NCBI GenBank assembly: GCA_964416315.1
Contig: CAYQDR010000022.1
Span: forward strand, 1 to 48,534
DNA: 48,534 nt
Direction: 5' to 3'
From: CAYQDR01 sp964416315
GTDB lineage: Bacteria > Methylomirabilota > Methylomirabilia > Rokubacteriales > DASRDR01
Part shown: one piece after another, positions 38,141-46,105 of the stretch
How positions within the stretch are numbered: position 1 is the stretch's first letter
Layout of the letters: each line of letters starts with the position of its first letter
The notes under the pieces: generated by a model
What the model was told of the DNA's origin: nothing
The model's database searches: none
What the model saw: only the letters and a program-made list of their open reading frames with translations
Translations under genes and position numbers: made by a program

Positions 38141-39154
38141 TCATCCCCGGTCGTCCGCTTCCGGGGGCAGCTCGACCGTCTGCCGCGTCTCGAGCGACCG
38201 GTAGGCGGCCAGGACCACCGCGAGGTCCTCGCGCGTCGAGCGTGCCGGGAGCGCGGGCGGCCGCCCGTCTCGGACCGCCGCCACGAACTCGGCGAGCTGC
38301 CGGCGGAGCCCGCGCCGGTCCCGCAGGAAGAGGCGGACGCCCGCGCCGCCGGGGCCGCGCCAGCGGAGGTACCGGCCGGCGTTGTCCACGGCCAGCGACC
38401 CGGCGCTCCCCGTCGCCCAGGCCTCCTGCCGGCGCGGCAGCCCCGGCGCCGCGAGGGAGTTGGCGAGCGCCGCGACGGCGCCGCTCCGGAATGCGAGCAG
38501 GACGAAGGCCGTGTCCTCGCCCTCGAGCTCGGCGAACAGGTTCGGCGGAGCCACCGTCGCCACCCGGGCCACCGGGCCGCCCCAGTCACGCAGCAGGTGC
38601 ACGTAGTGGATCCCGCCGTCGATCAGGGCGCCCCCGCCCACCGCGTCCCGCTGCCGGCGCCAGCCGCCCGGAAGGCGGTACCCCCGCGCGGAGACGAGGA
38701 CCTGTCGCAGGCGACCGATGGCGCCCGCCCGGAGGAGCCGGCGCGCCGCGACGAAGGCGGGCATGAAGTGGAAGTTCTCGGCGACCATGAGCGGGATCCC
38801 CGCCGCCTGCGCCTCCGCCAGCATCGCGTCGGCCTCGGCGAGCGTCCGCGCGATCGGCTTTTCCACCAGGGCCGCCTTGCCGTGCGTGGCGGCGAGGCGC
38901 ACGTGGTCCAGGTGGAGGTGGTGCGGCGTCGCGAAGAGGAGCGCGTGCACGCGCGGGTCGGCCGCCGCGGTCTCGTACCCCGCGAACGCGGCGACGCCCC
39001 CGAACCGGCGGCGGTAGGCCTCGGCGCGGGCGCCGTCCCGGCTCGCGAACGACAGGGCGACCGCGTCGCCGAGCCGCCGGGCCGCGCGGGCGTGGAAGCT
39101 CGCGAAGCGGCCGCAGCCCACGATGCAGAGGCCGAGTGCCATGCGGGGGTCCAT
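38141..39154 (-). CDS. Gfo/Idh/MocA-family oxidoreductase
   Basis: 337 residues. A Rossmann opening LCIVGCGRFASFHARAARRLG, VHALLFATPHHLHLDHVRLAATHGKAALVEKPIARTLAEADAML with the EKP signature, and MVAENFHFMPAFVAARRLL. The C-terminal beta-sheet domain has the family GGALIDGGIHYVHLLRDWGG and NLFAELEGEDTAFVLLAF stretches. The catalytic Lys in EKP and the His in GIHYVHLL are both present. These NAD(P) enzymes oxidise or reduce sugars or sugar derivatives; the substrate is unknown. ATG 39154 is used; a second ATG four codons in (39142) is possible. It is divergent from the thiolase gene. Confidence 0.91.
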   Translation of the reverse strand: MDPRMALGLCIVGCGRFASFHARAARRLGDAVALSFASRDGARAEAYRRRFGGVAAFAGYETAAADPRVHALLFATPHHLHLDHVRLAATHGKAALVEKPIARTLAEADAMLAEAQAAGIPLMVAENFHFMPAFVAARRLLRAGAIGRLRQVLVSARGYRLPGGWRRQRDAVGGGALIDGGIHYVHLLRDWGGPVARVATVAPPNLFAELEGEDTAFVLLAFRSGAVAALANSLAAPGLPRRQEAWATGSAGSLAVDNAGRYLRWRGPGGAGVRLFLRDRRGLRRQLAEFVAAVRDGRPPALPARSTREDLAVVLAAYRSLETRQTVELPPEADDRG

Positions 39155-39205
39155 GCTAGCATGGGTGAGGAGTGCTCCCCTCACCCTGATCGCCGGGAGG
39201 CGCGC

Positions 39206-40366
39206 ATGCGCAAGGTCGCGGTCGTCGGCGTCGGCGTCACGAAGTTCGGCAAGCACGAGCGGACGTGCGCGGAGCTGTTCACCGAGGCCGCGCTCGAGGC
39301 GCTCGCGGACGCGGACCTCACGCCGGCCGAGGTCCAGGGGATCTACTTGGGCAACGTCGTCGGCGAGGCGGGCGAGCACCAGCTCCACATGGGGCCCCAG
39401 GCGGCCTCGGCCCTCGGCATCCCGGCCGTCGCCGCCACACGCTTCGAGACGGCGTGCGCGTCGAGCCACGCGGCGTTCCGCCACGCGCTCTTCGAGGTCG
39501 GTTCGGGGGCGGCCGACGTCCTGCTCGTGGGCGGGGCCGAGCGCGTGCTCACGATGCCCACCGAGCGCTCGACCGAGGTCTTCGCCTACGCGTCGGACGC
39601 GGTGTTCGAGCAGCCGGCGGGGCTCACCTTCCCCGGCGTCTTCGCGCTGATCGCGCGCGCCCACATGGCCAAGCACGGGACGACCGAGGAGCAGATGGCC
39701 CACGTCGCCGTCAAGAACCACCGGCACGGGGCGCGGAACCCCAAGGCGCAGTTCCAGAAGGAGATCACCGTCGCCCAGGTCATGGCGAGCGCGAAGGTCG
39801 CCGACCCGCTGAAGCTCTACGACTGCTGCCCGTTCTCGGATGGGGCGGCCGCCGTCGTCATCGCCGCGGAGCCCCTGGCCCGGCGGACCCGGAAGCCCAT
39901 CTGGGTCCTCGGCTCCGCGCAGGCCGGCGACTCCATGTGCCTGCACGACAAGCGCGACCTCTCCCGCGCGCTGGCGACCGAGCGCGCGGCCCAGGCCGCC
40001 TACCGACAGGCGGGGCTCGGGCCCGAGGACGTGGACGTCGTCGAGCTGCACGACTGCTTCACCATCGCCGAGATCGTCGCCACGGAAGGGCTCGGCCTCG
40101 TCGAGCCGGGGGCGGGCGGGCTCGCCGCCGAGAAGGGGGAGACGAGCCTCGGCGGGCGGATCCCGGTGAACCCCTCCGGGGGCCTCAAGGCCAAGGGGCA
40201 CCCGATCGGCGCCACGGGCGCCGCGCAGGTCGCCGAGATCGCGACGCAGCTCCGCGAGGAGGCCGGCCCGCGCCAGGTCGAGGGCGCCCGGATCGGCCTG
40301 GCGCACACCCTCGGCGGCAACACGGCGACCGTGCTCGTGAGCCTCTTCGGCCGCGAGCCGCGGTGA
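39206..40366 (+). CDS. thiolase-family (SCP2-type) acyltransferase
   Basis: 386 residues from ATG 39206, with GGGAGG upstream. The thiolase fold opens MRKVAVVGVGVTKFGKHE. The nucleophile Cys84 sits in FETACASSHAAF, the His loop in GLKAKGHPIGATGAAQ, and LAHTLGGNTATVLVSLFG is the C-terminal end. There is no CxG active-site Cys in the last motif (it reads HTLGGN), the hallmark of the SCP2/non-degradative thiolase group. Its partner is the DUF35 OB-fold protein, as in archaeal-type acetoacetyl-CoA thiolases, but here the two genes are separated by a 146-base dispersed repeat. It may condense or cleave acyl-CoA chains. Confidence 0.93.
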   Translation: MRKVAVVGVGVTKFGKHERTCAELFTEAALEALADADLTPAEVQGIYLGNVVGEAGEHQLHMGPQAASALGIPAVAATRFETACASSHAAFRHALFEVGSGAADVLLVGGAERVLTMPTERSTEVFAYASDAVFEQPAGLTFPGVFALIARAHMAKHGTTEEQMAHVAVKNHRHGARNPKAQFQKEITVAQVMASAKVADPLKLYDCCPFSDGAAAVVIAAEPLARRTRKPIWVLGSAQAGDSMCLHDKRDLSRALATERAAQAAYRQAGLGPEDVDVVELHDCFTIAEIVATEGLGLVEPGAGGLAAEKGETSLGGRIPVNPSGGLKAKGHPIGATGAAQVAEIATQLREEAGPRQVEGARIGLAHTLGGNTATVLVSLFGREPR

Positions 40367-40387
40367 GGGCCGCCGCGGGTCCGGCCA

Positions 40388-40533
40388 CCGCGGGTGGCAC
40401 CGGGCGAGCCCCGCGGGGTCCCGGGCGAAGTGGGACCCCCTTAGCTTCCTTCCGCGATTCCGCGAATCGCGGAAGGAGGTGAGCGGGTGACGAGCCCGGG
40501 CGCGCGGGGCGAGCCCGGGGACAGGACCCGCGG
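40388..40533. repeat. dispersed intergenic repeat R1, copy 2 (inverted)
   Basis: About 146 bases, inverted relative to the copy at 22813-22987. It contains GGTGGCACCGGGCGAGCCCC, a perfect 12-bp hairpin (40448-40476, arms CCTTCCGCGATT/AATCGCGGAAGG, loop CCGCG), a GCCCGGGCGCGCGGGGCGAG block and ends GGACAGGACCCGCGG. It separates the thiolase gene from its OB-fold partner. Confidence 0.85.
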
Positions 40534-40570
40534 TGGCCGGCCTGAGGGAGCGGCCCGGCCGCGATGCCGC

Positions 40571-40590
40571 TAGCGCCAGGCGTGGCGCTA
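40571..40590 (+). repeat. short perfect hairpin before the OB-fold gene
   Basis: TAGCGCCA (40571-40578), GGCG loop, TGGCGCTA (40583-40590). It lies two bases before the CGGAGGGG ribosome site (40591-40598) and could control translation of the downstream gene by occluding or exposing it. Confidence 0.6.
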
Positions 40591-40604
40591 CGGAGGGGAC
40601 GCCG

Positions 40605-41003
40605 GTGAGCCAGATATCCGGGGGGCCGCTGAGCCTTCGCGAGTTCTTCGACGGCGTCCGCGCGGGGCGGCTCGTCGTCCAGCGCTGCGTCGCCTGTCGC
40701 GAGCTGGCCGTGCCGCCGAAGGCCGCCTGCCCCGCATGCCACGCCACGAGCTGGGAGCGCGCGCCGATCGGCGGCGAGGGCGAGGTCGTGTCGTACACGG
40801 TGATCCGCGTGCCGCCGACCGCGCTCGCCGCCGAGGCGCCCTACGGGATCGCGGTGGTCCGGTTCCCCGAAGGCGTCTCGCTCCTCGGCCGGGTCGTCGG
40901 CATGGCCGCCGAGGCGCTGCGGGTCGGGCTGCCGGTCCGGTTCGTGGCTCCGCGCGACAGCCCGGCGGACCCCCCGGTCATCTGCTTCGAGCCGCGCCGG
41001 TGA
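40605..41003 (+). CDS. Zn-ribbon OB-fold protein (DUF35), partner of the thiolase
   Basis: 132 residues from GTG 40605, with GGAGGGG six bases upstream. SLREFFDGVRAGRLVVQRCVACRELAVPPKAACPACH shows the four-Cys zinc ribbon (CVAC...CPAC). An OB-fold beta barrel follows: GEGEVVSYTVIRVPPTALAAEAPYGIAVVRFPEGVSLLGRVVG. DUF35 proteins scaffold thiolase and HMG-CoA synthase active sites or act with acyltransferases. Adjacency to the SCP2-type thiolase, on the same strand, supports a two-subunit enzyme. Alternative start codons upstream lie within repeat DNA and are not used. Confidence 0.9.
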   Translation: MSQISGGPLSLREFFDGVRAGRLVVQRCVACRELAVPPKAACPACHATSWERAPIGGEGEVVSYTVIRVPPTALAAEAPYGIAVVRFPEGVSLLGRVVGMAAEALRVGLPVRFVAPRDSPADPPVICFEPRR

Positions 41004-41015
41004 CGGCGCCGGCCT

Positions 41016-41046
41016 GGCCGGACGGTGCGCCTTGCGCCGTCCGGCC
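41016..41046 (+). terminator. GC-rich hairpin after the OB-fold gene
   Basis: Perfect arms GGCCGGACGG (41016-41025) and CCGTCCGGCC (41037-41046) with an 11-base loop, 13 bases past the stop. There is no T-run, but the stem strength and position favour transcription termination. The following 230 bases to the next gene carry a TAGAAT (41187-41192) that may be a -10 element. Confidence 0.55.
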
Positions 41047-41280
41047 CACCTGCGACATCGGGCCGAGGAGACGGGGTGAGAGTGCGCCGACCCCGTATTT
41101 CCGGGGGGTTAGGGCTCAGCGGGGGCGCCCGCGGGGCTATCCCGGCGCCGTCACAGAAGGTTTGGTGATCCCGGGCCGGACCTTGTTAGAATAGCGCCGG
41201 CTTTGCTCCCGAGCCGGGCGGGGGGCGCGCCGGCGGTACGGCGTGACCCCGGGGCGCCGGGCTCCTCCGGAGGGGACACG

Positions 41281-42357
41281 ATGGCCAGACGGCTCGAGGT
41301 CGTGCTCGCGGTGGTGCTCGGCGTGGCGCTCTTCACCGTGGCGGCGCCTCCGGCCGACGCCGTGGACGAGATCCTGCTCGTCACCGGCGAGCGGCTGGGG
41401 GGCGACCTGCAGGAAGCCGAGTTCACCCTCCACACGCCCCAGGCATCCTACCGCGTCACGCGCGCGACCGTGTGGCGGCTGCAGTTCAACACGGCCACCG
41501 GCGACTCGGTGGACCTGCGGAACGGCAACCGGATCTCGGGGATCCTGAACCAGGGGCGCTACACGCTGCGCCTCCCGAGCGGCCAGACGCGGGTCGTCGA
41601 CCGTGCCGACGTCAACGTGGTCACGCTGGGCGCCGGCGGCGGGGGCACCAGCCTCCGCGACACGCTCATCCTCGCGAACGGCGACCACGTCTTCGGCGAC
41701 ATCCAGGGGACGGACTTCGAGGTGCTCCATGCGGCCGGCAGTCAGCGTGTCACCCGTGAGACGCTCTGGCGCCTCGTCCTCGATCACGCCGTCGGCGACA
41801 CGGCGGAGTTCCTGAACGGCGACATCCTCGCCGGCATCGTAAACCAGGGGAGCTACTCGATCCGCACACCGGATGGACAGACGCTGACCTTCGGGCGGGA
41901 CGAGGTCCGGGTCGTCGCCTTCCGGCTGCCCGAGCGACCGCGCGCGGTGGCCGCCCCGGTGCCCCCGGGGGCGCCTCCGGGCGTGGGGGTCCCCCCCACG
42001 GCGCTGCCGGCCGCGCTGCGGGCCGCCCTCCGCGACCTCTACTTCGAGTTCGATCGCTGGGACCTCACGGCGGAGGCCCGCCGGACGCTCGAGGAGGCGG
42101 CCCAGGCCATGAAGGGCTTCCCCGGCTTCACGCTCCTGATCGAGGGCCACGCGGACGAGCGCGGCACGAACGAGTACAACCTGGCGCTCGGCGCGAAGCG
42201 CGCCCAGGCGGCGAAGGACTACCTCGTGAACCTCGGCGTCGCGGCCGACCGCATCGACACGATCTCCTACGGCGAGGAGCGGCCGGTCGACCCCGGGCAC
42301 AACGAGATGTCCTGGGCGCTGAACCGCCGCGCGCACCTCGCCGCGAGGACCCGGTGA
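41281..42357 (+). CDS. secreted Pal/OmpA-family protein with duplicated N-terminal module
   Basis: 358 residues. GGAGGGGACACG leads to the ATG. Signal peptide (VVLAVVLGVALFTVAAPPADA) but no lipobox Cys, so unlike classical Pal it is not a lipoprotein. Two homologous modules follow, at about 29-117 and 128-214 (VWRLQFNTATGDSVDLRNGNRISGILNQG; LWRLVLDHAVGDTAEFLNGDILAGIVNQG). A Pro-rich linker leads to the OmpA domain (252-355) with LLIEGHADERGTNEYNLALGAKRAQAAKDYL and ISYGEERP, which binds peptidoglycan. The downstream small protein repeats the N-terminal module. It probably anchors or senses something at the cell wall. It overlaps the next gene by one base (TGATG). Confidence 0.9.
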   Translation: MARRLEVVLAVVLGVALFTVAAPPADAVDEILLVTGERLGGDLQEAEFTLHTPQASYRVTRATVWRLQFNTATGDSVDLRNGNRISGILNQGRYTLRLPSGQTRVVDRADVNVVTLGAGGGGTSLRDTLILANGDHVFGDIQGTDFEVLHAAGSQRVTRETLWRLVLDHAVGDTAEFLNGDILAGIVNQGSYSIRTPDGQTLTFGRDEVRVVAFRLPERPRAVAAPVPPGAPPGVGVPPTALPAALRAALRDLYFEFDRWDLTAEARRTLEEAAQAMKGFPGFTLLIEGHADERGTNEYNLALGAKRAQAAKDYLVNLGVAADRIDTISYGEERPVDPGHNEMSWALNRRAHLAARTR

Positions 42358-42992
42358 TGCGCCGCGCGCGGTTCGCCTCCGTCGCGCTCGGCGTCGCGCT
42401 CGCCCTCCCCGTCGCCGCCTCCGCCCAGGTCCCGGCTGGTCCGACGGTCGGTACCTCGGCGACGTACCGCTGGACCTCGGCGCTGGCGCAGCCCGTGTCG
42501 GTCATCGTCCAGCAGCCGGGTCCGGCCGGGCAGGTCACCTGGTCGGTGGCCGAGGAGCGGCTCGCTCCGGGCCCCATCTTCGTCACCTACAGCGTCGTCC
42601 GCGGTGACCGCCGGAGCTACACGCTGCAGATCGTGACGCACGAGACGCCGGACGGCCCGCCGCTGTCCCTGACCCAGGTCACCGTGGACCGGCGGTCGGG
42701 GAAGGCGCTGCGGAGCGTGATCCGGCACCCGAAGGGCGTCGTCCGGACCCCCGAGTCGGGGCTGCGTCCCATGCGGGAGGCCGCCGTGACCCCGGGCACG
42801 CGCGAGGAGATCATCGTCCCCGCCGGGCGCTTCGCGGTCGTCCGTGGCAAGGTCGGAGACGCGGAAATCTGGGTGTCGGACCAGGTGCCGGCCCTCGGCC
42901 TCGTCAGGGCGCGGTGGCCCTCCGGCACGCTGGAGCTCGTCGGCAGCGCGGCCAGCGGCGCCAAGGACCTGCTGCCCGCGGGCACCAAGTGA
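42357..42992 (+). CDS. hypothetical secreted protein
   Basis: 211 residues. ATG at 42357 shares its A with the upstream stop (TGATG); a GTG one codon earlier is also possible. A signal peptide (ASVALGVALALPVAASAQ) is followed by an all-beta-looking sequence with no family I recognise: TWSVAEERLAPGPIFVTYSVVRGDRRSYTLQIVTHETPDG, SGLRPMREAAVTPGTREEIIVPAGRFAVVRG and the C-terminal AASGAKDLLPAG. The strand pattern resembles lipoprotein or gliding-type surface domains. It sits between the Pal-like gene and the gene repeating its N-terminal module, so the three may form one cell-envelope unit. Confidence 0.75.
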   Translation: MRRARFASVALGVALALPVAASAQVPAGPTVGTSATYRWTSALAQPVSVIVQQPGPAGQVTWSVAEERLAPGPIFVTYSVVRGDRRSYTLQIVTHETPDGPPLSLTQVTVDRRSGKALRSVIRHPKGVVRTPESGLRPMREAAVTPGTREEIIVPAGRFAVVRGKVGDAEIWVSDQVPALGLVRARWPSGTLELVGSAASGAKDLLPAGTK

Positions 42993-43003
42993 GGAGCCCC
43001 CGC

Positions 43004-43357
43004 ATGCCCTCGCTCCGCCTCGCGGGCGCGGTCGCCGCGCTCCTGATCGTCGCTCTCGGCGGGTCCCGTCCGGCGCAGGCGGACACGGTGCTCGCGAACA
43101 ACGGCGACCGCCTCACGGGGACCGTGCAGCTCGGCGAGGTTCCCCTGACCACCGGGGGCGGGGTCGTCCGGGTGGCGCCCCGTGACGTGTGGCGGGTGAC
43201 GCTCGGGACCCTCGGCGGCGACCGCGTCGAGCTCAGGAACGGGCGCACGCTTTCGGGGCTCGTGGAGCTCGCGAGCTACACCGTCCGCCTCCCGTCGGGC
43301 CAGTCGATCGTCCTCGAGCGGAACCACGTCGGGCAGCTCCTCCTCCGCGGCCCGTAG
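43004..43357 (+). CDS. secreted small protein homologous to the Pal-like protein's N-terminal module
   Basis: 117 residues, GAGGAG upstream of ATG. Signal peptide (RLAGAVAALLIVALGGSRPAQA), then one module: VLANNGDRLTGTVQLGEVPLTTGG, VWRVTLGTLGGDRVELRNGRTLSGLVELASYTVRLPSGQSIVL. This matches residues 55-110 and 160-210 of the Pal-like protein (VWRLQFNTATGDSVDLRNGNRISGILNQGRYTLRLPSGQ) at more than half the positions. No other domain. It might assemble with the Pal-like protein or compete for the same ligand. A hairpin repeat follows it, and the next gene starts inside that repeat. Confidence 0.8.
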   Translation: MPSLRLAGAVAALLIVALGGSRPAQADTVLANNGDRLTGTVQLGEVPLTTGGGVVRVAPRDVWRVTLGTLGGDRVELRNGRTLSGLVELASYTVRLPSGQSIVLERNHVGQLLLRGP

Positions 43358-43365
43358 ACTCCCCC

Positions 43366-43412
43366 CTCCCTCACCCCCGCCCTCTCCCCCCGATAGAGGG
43401 AGAGGGAGACGC
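43366..43412 (+). repeat. CCCTC-rich hairpin before the UbiA gene
   Basis: CCCTCTCCC and GAGGGAGAGGGAG arms with a CCCGATA loop. The GAGGGAGAGGGAG part lies about ten bases before the GTG start at 43416, so the repeat doubles as the ribosome binding region. Confidence 0.65.
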
Positions 43413-43415
43413 GTC

Positions 43416-44255
43416 GTGCTCGGCGGGCTCCTGCGCCTCGTCCACCCGTTCCCCTCGACCCTCGTCGCCCTGACCGTCGTCCTCATGAGCCTCGCCGCCG
43501 GGCGGGGCGCGCCGAGCTGGTCGCGCGCGCTCGCCGCGGGCGCCGCCATGCTCCTCGTCCAGTTCTGGGTCGGCGTCGTCAACGACCTCTGCGACCGCGC
43601 GCTCGACGCCGCGACGAAGCCGTGGAAGCCCCTGGTCTCGGGCCGCGTGCCGGTGGCGCACGCCCGCCTCCTCGGGGGCGCGCTGCCGCTCGCCGCGGCG
43701 CTCCTGGTCGTCCCGCTCGGCGCGCTCCCGACCGCCCTCCTCGCGGGCGTCGCCGCCGCCCTCGGGGCCTACAACGCGCGGCTCAAGCGCACGCGGTGGA
43801 GCTGGGCGCCGTACGTCGCCTTCTTCCCCCTGATCCCTGCGTACGCCTGGGCCGCCGTGCACCGGACAGGGCCCGAGCTCGTCTTCGCCGCGCCGATCGC
43901 GGCGCTCCTCGGCGTCGCCGTCCACCTCGCGAACGCGGTGCCCGACCTCGAAGGCGACGCGGCGCACGGCGCCGGAGGCGCCGCCGGGGCGCTCGGCCGG
44001 ACGCGCGCGCTGGCGGCATCGTGGGCCTTCCTCGGAGCGGCGCAGGTGGTCGGGCTCGGCAGCGGGCTCGCGCTCCGACTCCCCCGCGCGCCCTTCCTGG
44101 GCGGCATCGCGCTCTCGGCGGCGCTCCTCGGCGCGGCGATGCTCGTGAGTGCCCGGCGGTCCGGGCCGAGCCGGCTCCAGACGAACTTCGGCCTCGTCGC
44201 CCTGGGCGCGATGGCGCTCGGCGTCGGCTGGATCGCCGGCACCGCGTGGCGCTGA
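43416..44255 (+). CDS. UbiA-family prenyltransferase
   Basis: 279 residues with eight or nine membrane segments. The first aspartate motif is WVGVVNDLCDRALDAATKPWKPLVSG (N56, D57, D60, D64), which binds Mg-prenyl diphosphate. The second is YNARLKRTRWSW plus NAVPDLEGDAAHG with the DxxGD-like pair. It transfers a prenyl chain (geranyl, farnesyl, geranylgeranyl or longer) to an aromatic acceptor in the membrane. The position next to a type III polyketide synthase, a methyltransferase and a geranylgeranyl-reductase-like flavoenzyme suggests the acceptor is the polyketide product rather than a ubiquinone precursor. Starts at GTG 43416. An 82-base gap precedes the synthase gene. Confidence 0.9.
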   Translation: MLGGLLRLVHPFPSTLVALTVVLMSLAAGRGAPSWSRALAAGAAMLLVQFWVGVVNDLCDRALDAATKPWKPLVSGRVPVAHARLLGGALPLAAALLVVPLGALPTALLAGVAAALGAYNARLKRTRWSWAPYVAFFPLIPAYAWAAVHRTGPELVFAAPIAALLGVAVHLANAVPDLEGDAAHGAGGAAGALGRTRALAASWAFLGAAQVVGLGSGLALRLPRAPFLGGIALSAALLGAAMLVSARRSGPSRLQTNFGLVALGAMALGVGWIAGTAWR

Positions 44256-44337
44256 CCGGGCCCGGGAACTCGCCCCGCGACCGGCGTGTTACCATGACGA
44301 CTGGCGCGGTCGGCGCCCGATCGTCAAAGGAGGCCGC

Positions 44338-45363
44338 ATGATCACCCCCCGAATTCTCGCGGTCGGGACGGCCGTCCCCGAGACCGCCTTCGATCAGACC
44401 GAGCTGCTCGAGATCTTCGGCTACCGGGATCCGCTCCGCCGCAACTTCTTCCTCCGGAGCGAGATCGAGCGCCGCCACATCTTCGTGGACCGCGCACGCG
44501 CCCGGCCCGACGAGGACCTGGACCAGCTCGCCGCGCGCTTCCAGGAGGGCAGCGTCACGCTCGGGACGCGCGCGGTCACGGCCTGTCTCGAGCGCGCCGA
44601 CCTCGACCCCACGCGCGTGGACTTCCTCACGACCACGACCTGCACCGGCCGCCTCTGCCCGAGCCTCGACGCGCACCTGATCCGCACCCTGGGCCTGCGC
44701 GAAGACGTGCAGCGGGTACACGTCGGCGACACCGGGTGCGCGAGCGCGATCGTCGCGCTCCAGCAGGCCTACAACCACCTGCGGGCCTTCCCGGGCCACC
44801 GGGCGCTCGTCGTGGCCGTGGAGATCTGCTCGGCCACCTACGTCGTGGACGACGACCCCGAGGCGGCGGTCGCGAACGCGATCTTCGCCGACGGCGCGGC
44901 CGCGGCCCTCCTCGGGACGGAGGGCGACGGCATCACCGTGGCCGGGCACCGCTCGCTGATCCGCTCCGAGCACCTGGACCGGATGGGGTTCACGTTCCCG
45001 GGCGGCCGGCCCCGCGTGCGGCTCAGCAAGGAGATCCGGCGCATCGCCCCCGCGATGATGGAGGAGGTCGCGCTGCGGCTCCTCAAGGACCACGGCCTCG
45101 CGCGGGAGGACGTGCGCTTCTGGGTGCTCCATTCCGCGGGCCGCCGCGTGCTCGAGGGGGCGCAGGCCGCCCTCGGGCTCGGCGCGGAGGACCTCGGGTT
45201 CTCGCGCGCCGTGCTGCGGCGGTTCGGGAACATGTCCTCGGCGACCGTGCTGTTCGTCCTCGACGAGGTCCTCCGCTCCGGCCAGCCCCGCCCCGGCGAC
45301 TGGGGAGTGATGGTCGCCCTCGGACCCGGCTTCGCGGCGGAGAGCGCGCTGCTCCGCTGGTAG
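44338..45363 (+). CDS. type III polyketide synthase (chalcone synthase-like)
   Basis: 341 residues, with AAAGGAGG perfectly placed before ATG 44338; a longer in-frame start upstream overlaps the UbiA gene and is rejected. The thiolase-like fold carries the triad C134 (VGDTGCASA), H265 (VLHSAGRRVLE) and N298 (FGNMSSATVLF), and ends GPGFAAESALLRW, the C-terminal GFGPG-type loop. LTTTTCTGRLCPSLDAHL is the typical acyl-CoA channel region. It should condense malonyl-CoA onto an acyl starter, cyclising to an alkylresorcinol, alkylpyrone or a related ring. With the UbiA, methyltransferase and FAD genes it forms a likely phenolic-lipid or quinone pathway. The closest functional precedent is the srsABC-type set of Streptomyces. 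Confidence 0.93.
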   Translation: MITPRILAVGTAVPETAFDQTELLEIFGYRDPLRRNFFLRSEIERRHIFVDRARARPDEDLDQLAARFQEGSVTLGTRAVTACLERADLDPTRVDFLTTTTCTGRLCPSLDAHLIRTLGLREDVQRVHVGDTGCASAIVALQQAYNHLRAFPGHRALVVAVEICSATYVVDDDPEAAVANAIFADGAAAALLGTEGDGITVAGHRSLIRSEHLDRMGFTFPGGRPRVRLSKEIRRIAPAMMEEVALRLLKDHGLAREDVRFWVLHSAGRRVLEGAQAALGLGAEDLGFSRAVLRRFGNMSSATVLFVLDEVLRSGQPRPGDWGVMVALGPGFAAESALLRW

Positions 45364-45376
45364 CCCCGCCTTTCCG

Positions 45377-46105
45377 ATGCTCGGGGTGCTGGCGCCGCTC
45401 CCGCGCGAGGTCGCGCGGGTCGAGCTGCTCGACGAACCCGGCGTCGCGCCGGGGGAGCTCGCCGAGAACCTCGGTGACATCGCGCGACTGAACCGTCTCG
45501 GCCCGACCCGCGCGCTCCTGGCGCGGCTCGAGCCCTTCCTCGCGAGCCACCCGGCTCCCGCGCCCCTCCGCATCCTCGACCTCGGCACCGGCGCCGCGGA
45601 CATCCCGGTGGCCGTCGCCCGGTGGGCCCGGGCGCGCGGCCGGCGGGTGAGCGTCGCCGCGCTGGATCTCCGCGCCGACGTCCTCGCGTGCGCCCGGCTC
45701 CGGGCGCGCGAGCTGCCCGAGGTCCGCCTCGTGGCGGGTGACGCGCTCCACCCGCCGGTCCGGCCGGGCGGCGTCGACCTCGTCCTCTGCTCGCTGACGC
45801 TCCACCACTTGCCCGAAGCCGCGGTCGTCCGGCTCCTCGCCCTCATGGCCGACCTCGGTCGACTCGGCTTCGTCGTGAGCGACCTCAACCGGAGCCGCGC
45901 GGCCTACGCCGCCGTCTGGCTGGCGACGCGCCTCATCTCGCGGAACCGCCTGACGCGCCACGACGGGCCGCTGTCCGTGCGCCGCGCCTACACGCGTGCG
46001 GAGCTCCAGCGCCTGGCGGCGGTCGCGGGCGTCCCCGACATCCGCTGGCACCGGGCCCCCGGGTTCCGGCTGGTCGGAGTCTACCGGCGCGATGGAGCGC
46101 GCTGA
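45377..46105 (+). CDS. SAM-dependent methyltransferase (class I)
   Basis: 242 residues. An N-terminal ~45-residue helical cap is followed by motif I RILDLGTGAADIPVAVARW, motif II VSVAALDLRADVLACARL, VRLVAGDALHPPVRPGGVDLVLCSLTLHHLPE and a C-terminal AAYAAVWLATRLISRNRLTRHDGPLSVRRAYTRAELQRL. This is the usual shape of small-molecule C- or O-methyltransferases (Methyltransf_25/UbiE group). Its position suggests methylation of the polyketide ring or a quinol. It starts 14 bases after the synthase and its end overlaps the FAD gene by 14 bases, so it belongs to the same operon. Confidence 0.88.
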   Translation: MLGVLAPLPREVARVELLDEPGVAPGELAENLGDIARLNRLGPTRALLARLEPFLASHPAPAPLRILDLGTGAADIPVAVARWARARGRRVSVAALDLRADVLACARLRARELPEVRLVAGDALHPPVRPGGVDLVLCSLTLHHLPEAAVVRLLALMADLGRLGFVVSDLNRSRAAYAAVWLATRLISRNRLTRHDGPLSVRRAYTRAELQRLAAVAGVPDIRWHRAPGFRLVGVYRRDGAR

